15,104 nucleotides of DNA from an uncultured Geobacteraceae bacterium (GTDB taxonomy: Bacteria; Desulfobacterota; Desulfuromonadia; Desulfuromonadales; Geopsychrobacteraceae). Positions 1 to 7,980 of this stretch are shown in pieces. Below the pieces are notes generated by a model. The model ran no database searches, was not told where the DNA came from, and saw nothing but the letters and a program-made list of their open reading frames with translations. Position 1 is the stretch's first letter, and each line of letters opens with the position of its first letter. A program made the translations under genes and the position numbers. The stretch is from the NCBI GenBank assembly GCA_937958075.1, contig CALFFB010000120.1, positions 1 to 15,104 on the forward strand, read 5' to 3'.

Positions 1-1148
1 GCCCCCATGCCGCCGCCGATACACATGGAGACCATGCCGTAGCGGTTGCCGCGCCGTTGCATCTCGTGCAGCAGGGTGGCGGTGAGTTTGGCACCGGTGC
101 AGCCCAGGGGGTGCCCCAGGGCGATGGCGCCGCCGTTGACGTTGATCAGCTCCTGATTCAGCTTCAGTTCGTTGATGACCGCCAGGGACTGGGCGGCAAA
201 AGCTTCGTTGAGTTCGATCAGATCGATCTCGCCCGGTTTCAGACCGGCCTGGCTCAGGGCCGCCGGAATCGCCTCCACCGGTCCGATGCCCATGATCTCC
301 GGCGGTACGCCGCGTACGGCGAAGGCGACAAAACGGGCGAGGGGATCGGTTCCCTGTTGTTTCAGGAACTCTTCGGAAACCACCAGGGCCGCGGCGGCGC
401 CATCGGTCATCTGCGAGCTGTTGCCGGCAGTGATCGTGCCATCCTGCTTGAAAGCCGGCTTCAGGCGCCCCAGGGCCTCGGCCGTAGTATCGGCGCGGAC
501 CCCGTCGTCGACGGCAATCCATTGCTGTGATTTTTCCGGTTTACTGCCGTTGAGGCGGACAGTTTCCGTTTCCACCGGGATGATTTCGTCGCTGAACTTG
601 TTCTCCCGGATGGCGGCGGCGGCTTTGTGATGACTGGCTAGGGCGAAGACGTCCTGTTCTTCACGGCCGATGGCATATTTGTCGGCCACCAGCTCGGCGG
701 TGATGCCCATGGAAGCGTAGCACTCGGGCCAGTCGGCAAAGAGGCCGGGGTTGGCACTGTATTTGTTGCCCCCCATGGGGATCAGGGTCATGGACTCGGC
801 GCCGCCGGCGATAATGCAGTCGGCCGCACCGGCGATAATCTGCTGCGCGGCGGTGGCAATGGTCTGCAGTCCGGACGAGCAGAAACGGTTGACGGTCTGC
901 GCCGGAACCTGGTAGGGCAGACCGGCCTTGAGGGCGGCGATGCGGGCCAGGTTCATCCCCTGTTCCCCTTCGGGAAAGGCACAGCCGACAAGGACATCGT
1001 CGATACGGGTCGGATCGATGCCGGTACGCTCCATCAGACCAGAGATGGCGGCGGCGGCCAGATCGTCGGGGCGCATGTCTTTAAAGCCGCCTTTATTGGC
1101 GCGGCAGCCGGGGGTGCGGTAGGCCGCGAGGATATATGCTGTTTTCAT
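1..1148 (-). CDS. fadA: Acetyl-CoA C-acyltransferase (3-ketoacyl-CoA thiolase), partial at left edge
   Basis: This enzyme performs the last step of beta-oxidation: CoA-dependent cleavage of 3-ketoacyl-CoA to acetyl-CoA and a shortened acyl-CoA, in the cytoplasm. The whole thiolase signature is visible: the nucleophile Cys90 in NRFCSSGLQ, the NEAFAAQ motif, His346 in ALGHPLGCTGAK, and the second catalytic Cys376 in SMCIGGGMG. The gene reads off the window at its C-terminus. About 382 codons are present, and family members are about 390 residues, so only some ten residues are missing. The ATG at 1148 is preceded by GGAGG (1158-1162 on the plus strand) at a 9-nt spacing. It is the third gene after the ligase and the FadN-like fusion, 77 bp behind the latter. 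The catabolic FadA role is preferred over a biosynthetic acetoacetyl-CoA thiolase because of these neighbours; the exact chain-length preference cannot be read from the sequence. Confidence 0.95.
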   Translation of the reverse strand, partial: MKTAYILAAYRTPGCRANKGGFKDMRPDDLAAAAISGLMERTGIDPTRIDDVLVGCAFPEGEQGMNLARIAALKAGLPYQVPAQTVNRFCSSGLQTIATAAQQIIAGAADCIIAGGAESMTLIPMGGNKYSANPGLFADWPECYASMGITAELVADKYAIGREEQDVFALASHHKAAAAIRENKFSDEIIPVETETVRLNGSKPEKSQQWIAVDDGVRADTTAEALGRLKPAFKQDGTITAGNSSQMTDGAAAALVVSEEFLKQQGTDPLARFVAFAVRGVPPEIMGIGPVEAIPAALSQAGLKPGEIDLIELNEAFAAQSLAVINELKLNQELINVNGGAIALGHPLGCTGAKLTATLLHEMQRRGNRYGMVSMCIGGGMG

Positions 1149-1170
1149 GGTGATTTTCCTCCATCTGGAT

Positions 1171-1189
1171 GGCGGCCACAGGTGCCGCC
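1171..1189 (-). other. Small GC hairpin between fadN-like and fadA genes
   Basis: A perfect 6-bp inverted repeat (GGCGGC, 7-nt loop, GCCGCC) lies in the 77-bp gap, between the stop of the dehydrogenase/hydratase gene and the thiolase ribosome binding site. There is no T-run after it on the minus strand, so it is not a typical terminator. It may protect the upstream message or do nothing. Confidence 0.3.
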
Positions 1190-1225
1190 TCGCAGGATGA
1201 TTGGCTCGAGCAAAGGGATGGACGT

Positions 1226-3613
1226 TTAATTTCGAAGCGGTTTCCCTTTCTTCAGCATGTGCAGAATCCGCTCCGAGGTTTTCTTGTTGCCGCACAGCTT
1301 CAGGAAGGCCTGGCGTTCCAGCTGCAGCAGGTAGTCCTCGGAGATCAGGGTGCCCGCCGCCAGGTCACCGCCGCAGATGACATCGGCAATGATGCCGCCC
1401 ATCTGTTCCTCGTAGGGGGTGATGAAGTTCCCCTGGCGCATGTTCCACAGGCTGGACTTGATGCTGGCGGCGATGCTGCGCCCCGGTGCCGGCAGCTGCT
1501 GCATCGGCTGCTGTGGGCGGTAGTTGGTTGCCAAAGCCAGAACCTTCTGCTTGGCGTCGGCGATGAGACGATCAAGATCCATACTGATGCTGTCGCCCCG
1601 CCGCAGGTAGCCAAGGTCGTACATTTCGGCCGCGCCCATGGACACGGTCGCCATGCCGATCTGTTTGAAGTATTTGAAGATATAGGGTGACGGATCGATG
1701 TCGCCGTGGCCTGCCTGTTCCACCGCGCGCAGGCACATCTCCTTGGTGCCGCCGCCGGCGGGGAGCAGGCCGACGCCGATTTCCACCAGCCCCATGTAGG
1801 TTTCGGCGTAGGCGGTTATGGCATCGGCGTGCAGGGCGTATTCGCAGCCGCCGCCGAGGCACATGCCGAAGGGTGCGACCACGATCGGAATGTCGGCGTA
1901 CTTGATGGCCATGGTCGCCTTCTGGAAAGCGCGCACCATCATGTCGATATCCTCATAGGCGCCTTCGGCCATGGCCGTCGCCAGCAGCATCAGGTTGGCA
2001 CCGACGGAGAAGTTCACCCCCTGGTTGCCGATGATCAGACCGACCCCGTCCTGCCGGGTGCGGTCGATGGCTTTCTGGGTCATGCTCAGAATGTCACCAC
2101 TGATGGTGTTCATTTTTGAGTGAAATTCAAAACAGAAGACGCCATCGCCCAGATCAATCAACGAGCTGCCTGCGTTCTTCTCGACCACATTTCCCGCCTT
2201 TTTCAGCACCTGCAGCTGGATCTGCCCCTCAGGCAGAGGGCAGGGACGGTAGGCGCGACTGTCGAGGTCGAAATATTCCTTCCGGCCGGTGTCGCTGTAG
2301 CGGTAAAAGGCCGGGACCGCATCGAGGACCGCAGGAACTTCGACGCCATCGTTGCGGGCGCGCTTGACAAAGGTTTCGACCCCGATGGCGTCGAGCATGG
2401 CGAAGGGACCGATCTCCCAGTTGAACCCCCACTTCATGGCGTTGTCGATGTTGACCACGTCATCGGCGATTTCGGGAATCCGGTTGACCGTATAGATCAG
2501 GGTGTCGCGCAGGGTTTTCCAGGCGTATTCGGCCGCTTTGTCCTGCCCGGTCACCATCATTTTGATTTTCTGCGCCGGATCATCAACCATCTTCACGGCG
2601 GCCACGGAGGCGAATTTCGGTTTTTGCAGCGGCCTGAACTGCTGCTGTTGATAGTCGTAGTAGAGAATCTGTTTGTGCTCACCGTCCTGCTGTTTTTTGT
2701 AGAAGCCGGCCCGACTTTTGTTGCCGAGGAGCCCTTCCTTGATCATCTGCTCCATAAAGTCCGGTACCTGGAAGGTGTCGCGCTGTTCATCAGCGGTGAG
2801 CAGCTCATAGGAGTTTCTGCAGATGTGGGCCAGGGTATCGATGCCGACCAGATCGACGGTGCGGAAGGCCGCCGACTTGGGACGTGCCGTCGCCGGTCCG
2901 GCGATGGTGTCGACCTCCTCGACGGTCATGTCCATCTCAAGCATGTGCCTGATACCGTTGAAGATGGAAAACACGCCGATACGGTTGGCGATGAAATTGG
3001 GGGTGTCCTTGCCGAAGACGACCCCCTTGCCGAGGCGCTTGCGGATAAAATCGGCCATCTCGTTGAGCAACTGCGGGTCGGTTTCGGTGCCGGGGACGAT
3101 CTCCAGCAGGCGCATGTAACGGGGCGGGTTGAAAAAATGGGTGATGAAAAAGCGGCGGCGGCACTCCTGTGGCAGAGCTTTGGCCATGTCGTCGATGGAC
3201 AGGCCGCTGGTGTTGGATGAGAGCACCGTCTCCGGTCCCAGATGCGGCGCCAGTTTCTCCAGCAGCTGTAGTTTGATGCTGAGATTTTCGATGACGACCT
3301 CGATGATCCAGTCACAATCCTTGAGCCGGGGCAGGTCGTCTTCCAGATTGCCGATCCGGATACGGTCGATGTAAGCGGGCAGGTACAAAGGCGCCGGTTT
3401 CATCGTCCGCAGGGCGTCGCGGCCGGTGCGGGCGATGCGGTTGCGGACCTGCGGCTGATCGAGAGACAGCCCCTGGCGCTGCTCCTCGTCACTCAGCTGT
3501 CTGGGTACGATGTCGAGCATCAGTACATCGAGTCCGGCGTTGGCCAGGTGGGCGGCGATGGTCGCGCCCATGACACCGGAACCGAGCACTGCGACTTGTT
3601 TGATCCGTTTCAT
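1226..3613 (-). CDS. fadN: FadN-type 3-hydroxyacyl-CoA dehydrogenase / enoyl-CoA hydratase fusion
   Basis: This 795-residue bifunctional enzyme should hydrate 2-enoyl-CoA and oxidise the resulting 3-hydroxyacyl-CoA with NAD, feeding the downstream thiolase. The N-terminal half is the dehydrogenase. It has a Rossmann GSGVMG at residues 11-16, SNTSGLS at 133-139, a His159/Glu171 pair in THFFNPP and LLEIVPG, and TPNFIANR at 204-211. The C-terminal part, from about residue 475, is a crotonase fold with oxyanion-hole motif FSVGANL (about 535-541), Glu591 in LGGGCE and Glu611 in GLVEIGVG. Both catalytic acids are therefore present. The order (dehydrogenase first) is the reverse of E. coli FadB and matches Bacillus subtilis FadN (YusL), which also sits beside a fadA. 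The symbol rests on that architecture. The start ATG has GGAGG 6 nt upstream (3620-3624). It lies 57 bp behind the ligase gene, consistent with one transcript. Confidence 0.93.
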   Translation of the reverse strand: MKRIKQVAVLGSGVMGATIAAHLANAGLDVLMLDIVPRQLSDEEQRQGLSLDQPQVRNRIARTGRDALRTMKPAPLYLPAYIDRIRIGNLEDDLPRLKDCDWIIEVVIENLSIKLQLLEKLAPHLGPETVLSSNTSGLSIDDMAKALPQECRRRFFITHFFNPPRYMRLLEIVPGTETDPQLLNEMADFIRKRLGKGVVFGKDTPNFIANRIGVFSIFNGIRHMLEMDMTVEEVDTIAGPATARPKSAAFRTVDLVGIDTLAHICRNSYELLTADEQRDTFQVPDFMEQMIKEGLLGNKSRAGFYKKQQDGEHKQILYYDYQQQQFRPLQKPKFASVAAVKMVDDPAQKIKMMVTGQDKAAEYAWKTLRDTLIYTVNRIPEIADDVVNIDNAMKWGFNWEIGPFAMLDAIGVETFVKRARNDGVEVPAVLDAVPAFYRYSDTGRKEYFDLDSRAYRPCPLPEGQIQLQVLKKAGNVVEKNAGSSLIDLGDGVFCFEFHSKMNTISGDILSMTQKAIDRTRQDGVGLIIGNQGVNFSVGANLMLLATAMAEGAYEDIDMMVRAFQKATMAIKYADIPIVVAPFGMCLGGGCEYALHADAITAYAETYMGLVEIGVGLLPAGGGTKEMCLRAVEQAGHGDIDPSPYIFKYFKQIGMATVSMGAAEMYDLGYLRRGDSISMDLDRLIADAKQKVLALATNYRPQQPMQQLPAPGRSIAASIKSSLWNMRQGNFITPYEEQMGGIIADVICGGDLAAGTLISEDYLLQLERQAFLKLCGNKKTSERILHMLKKGKPLRN

Positions 3614-3670
3614 GAGACACCTCCGTCTTCATATGTCATAGAGGGGATCGTGATTCCCAAGCCAGAGGAA

Positions 3671-5527
3671 TCAGGCCCCTTTTTCTGAGTCGTTTTCCAG
3701 ATAGAGCTGTTCGATCTGGTCCTTGTGGATCTCATAGATTTCCTTGCGCTTCTGTTTCAGGGTGGGGGTCAGCTCGCCCCCCTCAATGGAAAAATCCCGC
3801 GGCAGCAGGGCAAATTTCTTGATCGTCTGATACGAGGGCTGACTGCGATTGAACTGTTCGATGCGCTCACGATAGAGCTCTTTGACCCGGCGGTTGGTCA
3901 CGAGTTCGTCGGTGGCCAGATAGGGGAGTTTCTCGCGCCGGGCCAATTCGATAAGGCGCTCCAGGTTGGGGGTAATCAGGGCGACCAGATAAGGTTTGCG
4001 GTCGCCGTAGATAAAGGCCTGGGAAATATATTTGTCGAGCTTGAGGGCGTTTTCCAGAGGCTGTGGCGGAATGTTCTTGCCGCCGGCGGTGATGATGATT
4101 TCCTTTTTGCGATCGACAATGAACAGATAGCCGTCATCATCGATGCGGGCGATGTCGCCGGACCTGAACCAGCCGTCGTCGGTAAAGGAGGCGCTGGTCT
4201 GGTCCGTATCCCGATAGTATCCCGGCATCACCAGGGGGCCCTTGATCAGCAGTTCGTTGTCGTCGGCGAGTTTGATCTGTGTCTGGGGAATGGGCCGTCC
4301 GACAGAACCGAAGCGGTTTTCCCGCAGACTGTTGACAGTGACCACCGGACTGGTTTCCGTCAGGCCGTAGCCTTCGAAGACCGGCATGCCGATAATCCAC
4401 ATGAATTCGTTGATGGCCTTGTCCAGCGGGGCGCCGCCACTGATGAAGAAACGCAGACGCCCGCCGAAACGCGCCCGGATTTTGCGAAACACCAGCCTGT
4501 CGTACAGGCGGTATCTGAACGTGAGGAGCCGGCTGCAGCGTTTTTCGCCATAATGCTTTTCCACGTATTGACGACCGACCTCAATGGCACGGTGGAACAG
4601 CCGGCGCTTGAGGGGTGTACTCTGATGAACCCCTTCGTAGATACGCGAATGGATTTTTTCAAACAGGCGCGGCACGCTGACCATGACCGTCGGCCGGATC
4701 TCCAGGATATTGTCGATGACGGTGTTGACGTTTTCGGCAAAAGCGATATGGCATCCGGTGATGAGCGGACAGTGATAGCCGGCGGTCCGCTCAAGGACGT
4801 GACTTAAGGGGAGAAAACTGAGAAAGGTATCGTCGCTGTTGACGGCGTCAAGGTGCTTCAGGCCGTTGATGGCATTACTGATCAGGTTGTGCTGGCTGAG
4901 CATGACCCCCTTGGGGTCCCCGGTGGTGCCGGAGGTGTAAATGATAGTGGCCAGGCTGTCCGGAGCAATCTCCTCGATCTCGGATTCGATCTGCTGTTTT
5001 TCGGTGTCAGTCAGAGGGTGGGAGACCTCTGAGAGCTGATTGAGGGTATAGACGGGAAGTTGGCGATGGCCCAGAAAACGGTCAAAGGAGACAATCATGT
5101 CGAGGCGGGGCAACTGATCGCGGACGCCGAGGAGCTTTTCGTACGCACTGCGCCCGGACACAAAAACGATGCGCGCGTCACAGTGATTGATGATAAAAGC
5201 GGCCTGGGCGCCGGTATTGGTGGCGTAGATGGGCACGCTGGCACCGCCGGCCGCCTGAATGCCCAGATCGGCAATGGCCCAGCCGGTGCGATTCTCCGAA
5301 AAAATAGCGACCTTGTCACCGGGCCGCATGCCCGCTTTGCGCAGGCCCCGCGCCGTCATCAGCATGCGCAGATAAAACTGCTGGTAGTTCAGAGGCACAT
5401 AGCTGCCGCTGCGCTTGTAGCTCAAAGCCGGTTTGTCGGCGTAGCGATCAGCCGTTTTCTGCAGCATCTGCGGCAAAGAGCGCCAGGGCAGATGGGTCTG
5501 GTTGTCGGACCGGTTATGATGTGTCAC
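3671..5527 (-). CDS. fadD: Long-chain acyl-CoA synthetase (AMP-forming)
   Basis: The product activates free fatty acids to acyl-CoA through an acyl-adenylate, the entry step to beta-oxidation, probably at the cytoplasmic face of the membrane. With the start chosen here it is 618 residues, near the usual 600 or so for long-chain ligases of the FAA1/FadD15 type. Visible motifs are the phosphate-binding TSGTTGDPKG (residues 198-207), EGYGLTETSP (385-394), SGDIARIDDDGY followed by the hinge DRKKEIIITAGGKNIPP (about 456-488), and the C-terminal GGELTPTLKQKRKE. The frame stays open to a GTG at 5596, but that codon overlaps the -35 box of a strong promoter and has no ribosome binding site. The GTG at 5527 has GGGAGG at an 8-nt spacing, so I start there. 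It leads the fadD-fadN-fadA set and follows the RND transporter gene on the same strand by 101 bp. Chain-length preference is not readable. Confidence 0.93.
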   Translation of the reverse strand: MTHHNRSDNQTHLPWRSLPQMLQKTADRYADKPALSYKRSGSYVPLNYQQFYLRMLMTARGLRKAGMRPGDKVAIFSENRTGWAIADLGIQAAGGASVPIYATNTGAQAAFIINHCDARIVFVSGRSAYEKLLGVRDQLPRLDMIVSFDRFLGHRQLPVYTLNQLSEVSHPLTDTEKQQIESEIEEIAPDSLATIIYTSGTTGDPKGVMLSQHNLISNAINGLKHLDAVNSDDTFLSFLPLSHVLERTAGYHCPLITGCHIAFAENVNTVIDNILEIRPTVMVSVPRLFEKIHSRIYEGVHQSTPLKRRLFHRAIEVGRQYVEKHYGEKRCSRLLTFRYRLYDRLVFRKIRARFGGRLRFFISGGAPLDKAINEFMWIIGMPVFEGYGLTETSPVVTVNSLRENRFGSVGRPIPQTQIKLADDNELLIKGPLVMPGYYRDTDQTSASFTDDGWFRSGDIARIDDDGYLFIVDRKKEIIITAGGKNIPPQPLENALKLDKYISQAFIYGDRKPYLVALITPNLERLIELARREKLPYLATDELVTNRRVKELYRERIEQFNRSQPSYQTIKKFALLPRDFSIEGGELTPTLKQKRKEIYEIHKDQIEQLYLENDSEKGA

Positions 5528-5535
5528 AGGACGTG

Positions 5536-5541
5536 CCTCCC
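5536..5541 (-). promoter_or_regulatory. Ribosome binding site deciding the ligase start
   Basis: GGGAGG on the minus strand, 8 nt before the GTG at 5527. Nothing comparable precedes the more upstream in-frame GTG at 5596. Confidence 0.75.
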
Positions 5542-5572
5542 GACAGGCGTTGCGGAAAACAGGGGTACGCAA

Positions 5573-5601
5573 ACTATATCTGCCCTTAACGTTCACGTCA
5601 A
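5573..5601 (-). promoter_or_regulatory. Sigma70-type promoter of the fadD-fadN-fadA operon
   Basis: On the minus strand TTGACG (5601-5596) and TATAGT (5578-5573) are separated by exactly 17 nt, so five of six bases match consensus in each box. Transcription would begin near 5566, leaving a leader of about 40 nt before the GTG at 5527. The stretch upstream of the -35 box is AT-rich and contains the 10-bp palindrome AAAACGTTTT (5610-5619), which could act as an UP-like element or a repressor site. The promoter lies in the gap behind the RND gene, so the beta-oxidation genes can be transcribed separately from the envelope operon. Confidence 0.75.
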
Positions 5602-5628
5602 ATAAAGATAAAACGTTTTTCTATAAAA

Positions 5629-7965
5629 TTACTCCGGTGTTGAATTGTGGGACGATTTCGGCATGAGCATGCAGGCCAGGGCCGGCAGCAGCAGAATGGC
5701 ACCGAGCATGTTGACCAGAAACATGAAGGTCAGAAGGATACCCATATCGGCTTGAAACTTCAGAGGTGAGAAGATCCAGGTGGCGACACCGATGGCCAGG
5801 GTGACGCCGGTAAATACAACACCGTTTCCTGTCACCGCCAGGGTGTGCAGATAGGCCTGCTGCAGGGACATGCCCCGATCAAGGTGGCTGCGCAGGCGAC
5901 TGAAGATGTAGATACCGTAGTCCACCCCGACCCCGACACCCAGGGCCACCACCGGCAGGGTTGAGACCTTCAGGCCGATTTCCAGCAGGCTCATCAGGGC
6001 GTAGGCCAGCAGCGATACCAGCCCCAGGGGAAGAACAATACAGAGGATGGCTCTTACGGACCGGAATTGCAGCCAGCACAGCAGGGTCACGGCACCGAAT
6101 ACATAGAGCAGAATGGGGAATTGCGCCGCTGACACCTCTTCGTTGGTGGCGGCCATGACGCCGACATTGCCGGTGGCCAGGCGATAGCGAATGTGCTCAT
6201 GGGGGTTTTGCCCACGGTAGTCTTTCACCGCAGCGGTAATGGTGTCGATGGTGCCTGCCTTGTGGTCTTCAGTGAATATCATAATCGGCATGACGCTGCA
6301 GTCGGCGTTGAGCAGGCCGCTGCTGGTCGGCACATAGCCCACCGCCTGCACCATGCTTGACTGATTGCGCGGCAGCACCCGCCATTTGAGGTTGCCCTCA
6401 TTCCAGCCGGAATAGATGATTTTGGCGACCCCCGGCAGGCCGACGACCGACTGCACTCCTGGTACGTTCTGCATGTGCCAGGCGAAACGGTCGATGTCGG
6501 TCATGATGTCGTGATCGATGCAGCCGTCCCCTTTTGTTTCAACGATCACCGTGAGCAGGTCGACGCCGATGGAAAAGTGGCGGGTGATGACATCACTGTC
6601 GATGTTGTACTGTGAGTCACTGCGCAACTCGGGAACGCCGCGATGCATGTCGCCGATTTTCACGTCCGACCCTTTCCACAGGCCGAAGGCGAAGAGAACA
6701 ATCGCCACCGCAATGATCACCCTTGCCTGCCTGGGTTCTGCCGCTTTTTCAAAAAAGCGCCAGACCGGTTTGAGCATGATGACCTGCTGTTCCACCCGGC
6801 GGTGGTAGCGATTACCCGTACGCACGTAGGAGAGCAGGATCGGCAGGAGCACGAGGTTGGTGAGGATAATGGCAGCGACACCGAGGCTGGCGGTGACGGC
6901 CATTTCCTGGATCACCTGGATGTCGATGAGGTGGATGGTGATAAAGCCGATGGTGTCACTGGCCAGGGCGATAAAACCAGGGACCAGGAGTTGACGGAAG
7001 CTGGCCTTGGCGGCTTCGATGCGGGGTTTCCCCGAGCGCACCTCGGCGATGTTGGCGGTGATCATCTGTACGGCGTGGCTGGTACCGATGGCGAAAATCA
7101 GGAAGGGCACCAACAGCCCCATGGGATCGATGCCATAGCCGAGAAGGGGCAGCAGCCCCAACTGCCAGATCACCGCCGTCACTGAACAGACCAGAGGGAC
7201 CAGGGTCAAGAGGCCGGAGCGGGTGTAAAAGAAAACCAGCAGCGCCGTGATCGTAAAGGCGATGAAAAAGAAGAGAATGACGCGCTGGGCGCCGGCGGCG
7301 ATGTCGCCGATCACCTTGGCAAAGCCGATGATGTGGACGTCGATCAACTCCCCCTGGTATTTGTCGCGGATACGCTCTTCCAGCAGCCGGGCGACTTGAA
7401 TGACATCAAGCCGCTCTCCTGTATCCGGATCGATTTCCAGCAGTTCGGCACTGATCATGGCGCCGGAAAAGTCATTGGCCACCAGCCGCCCGACAATTCC
7501 CGCCTTGAGAATGTTGTCACGAACCCGCTCCAGCCCTTCCGTGGTCGGAGCGAAATCCGCCGGGATCACATTGCCGCCGGCGATCCCATCTTCAACAACT
7601 TCGGTATAGCGGACATTGGGTGTAAAGATGGAGCTGACCTGCGCCCGATCAACGCCGGGGATGAAAAACACATCGTCGGTGGCCTGTTCCAGAGCCGCGA
7701 AGAAGTCCGGGGTGAAGATATCGCCCTGCCGTGCCATCAGGGCGATCATGATGCGGTTGCCGCCGCCGAACTCCTGGCCGTGTTCGATATAGGTCTGCAT
7801 GTACTCGTGCTGCAACGGCAACAGCTTGGTGAAGCCGGCGTCAATGCGTAACTGCGTTACCGATCCGGCCATCAGCAGGGTGATCAGGGCAAAGAGTCCA
7901 AGCACCAGCGGGCGCTTGCTGAAAATCAGTTGTTCGAGGACGGTGGTTATTTTGTCGCGCATCAT
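5629..7965 (-). CDS. RND-superfamily transporter, MMPL family, inner membrane
   Basis: This 778-residue protein has the duplicated RND layout. One N-terminal membrane helix (about 19-36) is followed by a periplasmic loop (about 37-225) and a bundle of helices (about 228-383). A second lone helix (about 414-431), a second periplasmic loop (about 432-615) and a final helix bundle (about 616-770) complete it. The length and lack of long HAE1-type loops fit the MMPL family (MmpL3/HpnN relatives), many of which move lipids by proton motive force. The second repeat keeps the helix motif LGVGVGVDYGIYIF with Asp682-Tyr683; the equivalent place in the first repeat reads IGTSHAVQM, with Ser296-His297 in place of Asp-Tyr. 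The gene begins 15 bp after the YCF48 stop, with only a weak AGG ahead of two tandem ATGs, so translation is probably coupled. It is the last gene of the envelope operon. Substrate and direction are unknown; a lipid or fatty-acyl compound is inferred from the neighbours. Confidence 0.88.
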   Translation of the reverse strand: MMRDKITTVLEQLIFSKRPLVLGLFALITLLMAGSVTQLRIDAGFTKLLPLQHEYMQTYIEHGQEFGGGNRIMIALMARQGDIFTPDFFAALEQATDDVFFIPGVDRAQVSSIFTPNVRYTEVVEDGIAGGNVIPADFAPTTEGLERVRDNILKAGIVGRLVANDFSGAMISAELLEIDPDTGERLDVIQVARLLEERIRDKYQGELIDVHIIGFAKVIGDIAAGAQRVILFFFIAFTITALLVFFYTRSGLLTLVPLVCSVTAVIWQLGLLPLLGYGIDPMGLLVPFLIFAIGTSHAVQMITANIAEVRSGKPRIEAAKASFRQLLVPGFIALASDTIGFITIHLIDIQVIQEMAVTASLGVAAIILTNLVLLPILLSYVRTGNRYHRRVEQQVIMLKPVWRFFEKAAEPRQARVIIAVAIVLFAFGLWKGSDVKIGDMHRGVPELRSDSQYNIDSDVITRHFSIGVDLLTVIVETKGDGCIDHDIMTDIDRFAWHMQNVPGVQSVVGLPGVAKIIYSGWNEGNLKWRVLPRNQSSMVQAVGYVPTSSGLLNADCSVMPIMIFTEDHKAGTIDTITAAVKDYRGQNPHEHIRYRLATGNVGVMAATNEEVSAAQFPILLYVFGAVTLLCWLQFRSVRAILCIVLPLGLVSLLAYALMSLLEIGLKVSTLPVVALGVGVGVDYGIYIFSRLRSHLDRGMSLQQAYLHTLAVTGNGVVFTGVTLAIGVATWIFSPLKFQADMGILLTFMFLVNMLGAILLLPALACMLMPKSSHNSTPE

Positions 7966-7980
7966 GAACGGCCTGTAAGG

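Noticed and set aside
2120..3220. A 366-codon open frame on the plus strand opposite the dehydrogenase gene
   Set aside because: It is antisense to a clearly conserved enzyme, shows no family motif, and is explained by GC-rich codon third positions.
3725..4807. A 360-codon open frame on the plus strand inside the acyl-CoA ligase gene
   Set aside because: Shadow of the ligase; no recognisable domain.
5597..5628. Terminator between the RND gene and the ligase gene
   Set aside because: Only an AT-rich 10-bp palindrome is present, with no GC stem, so I cannot support termination here; readthrough is possible.
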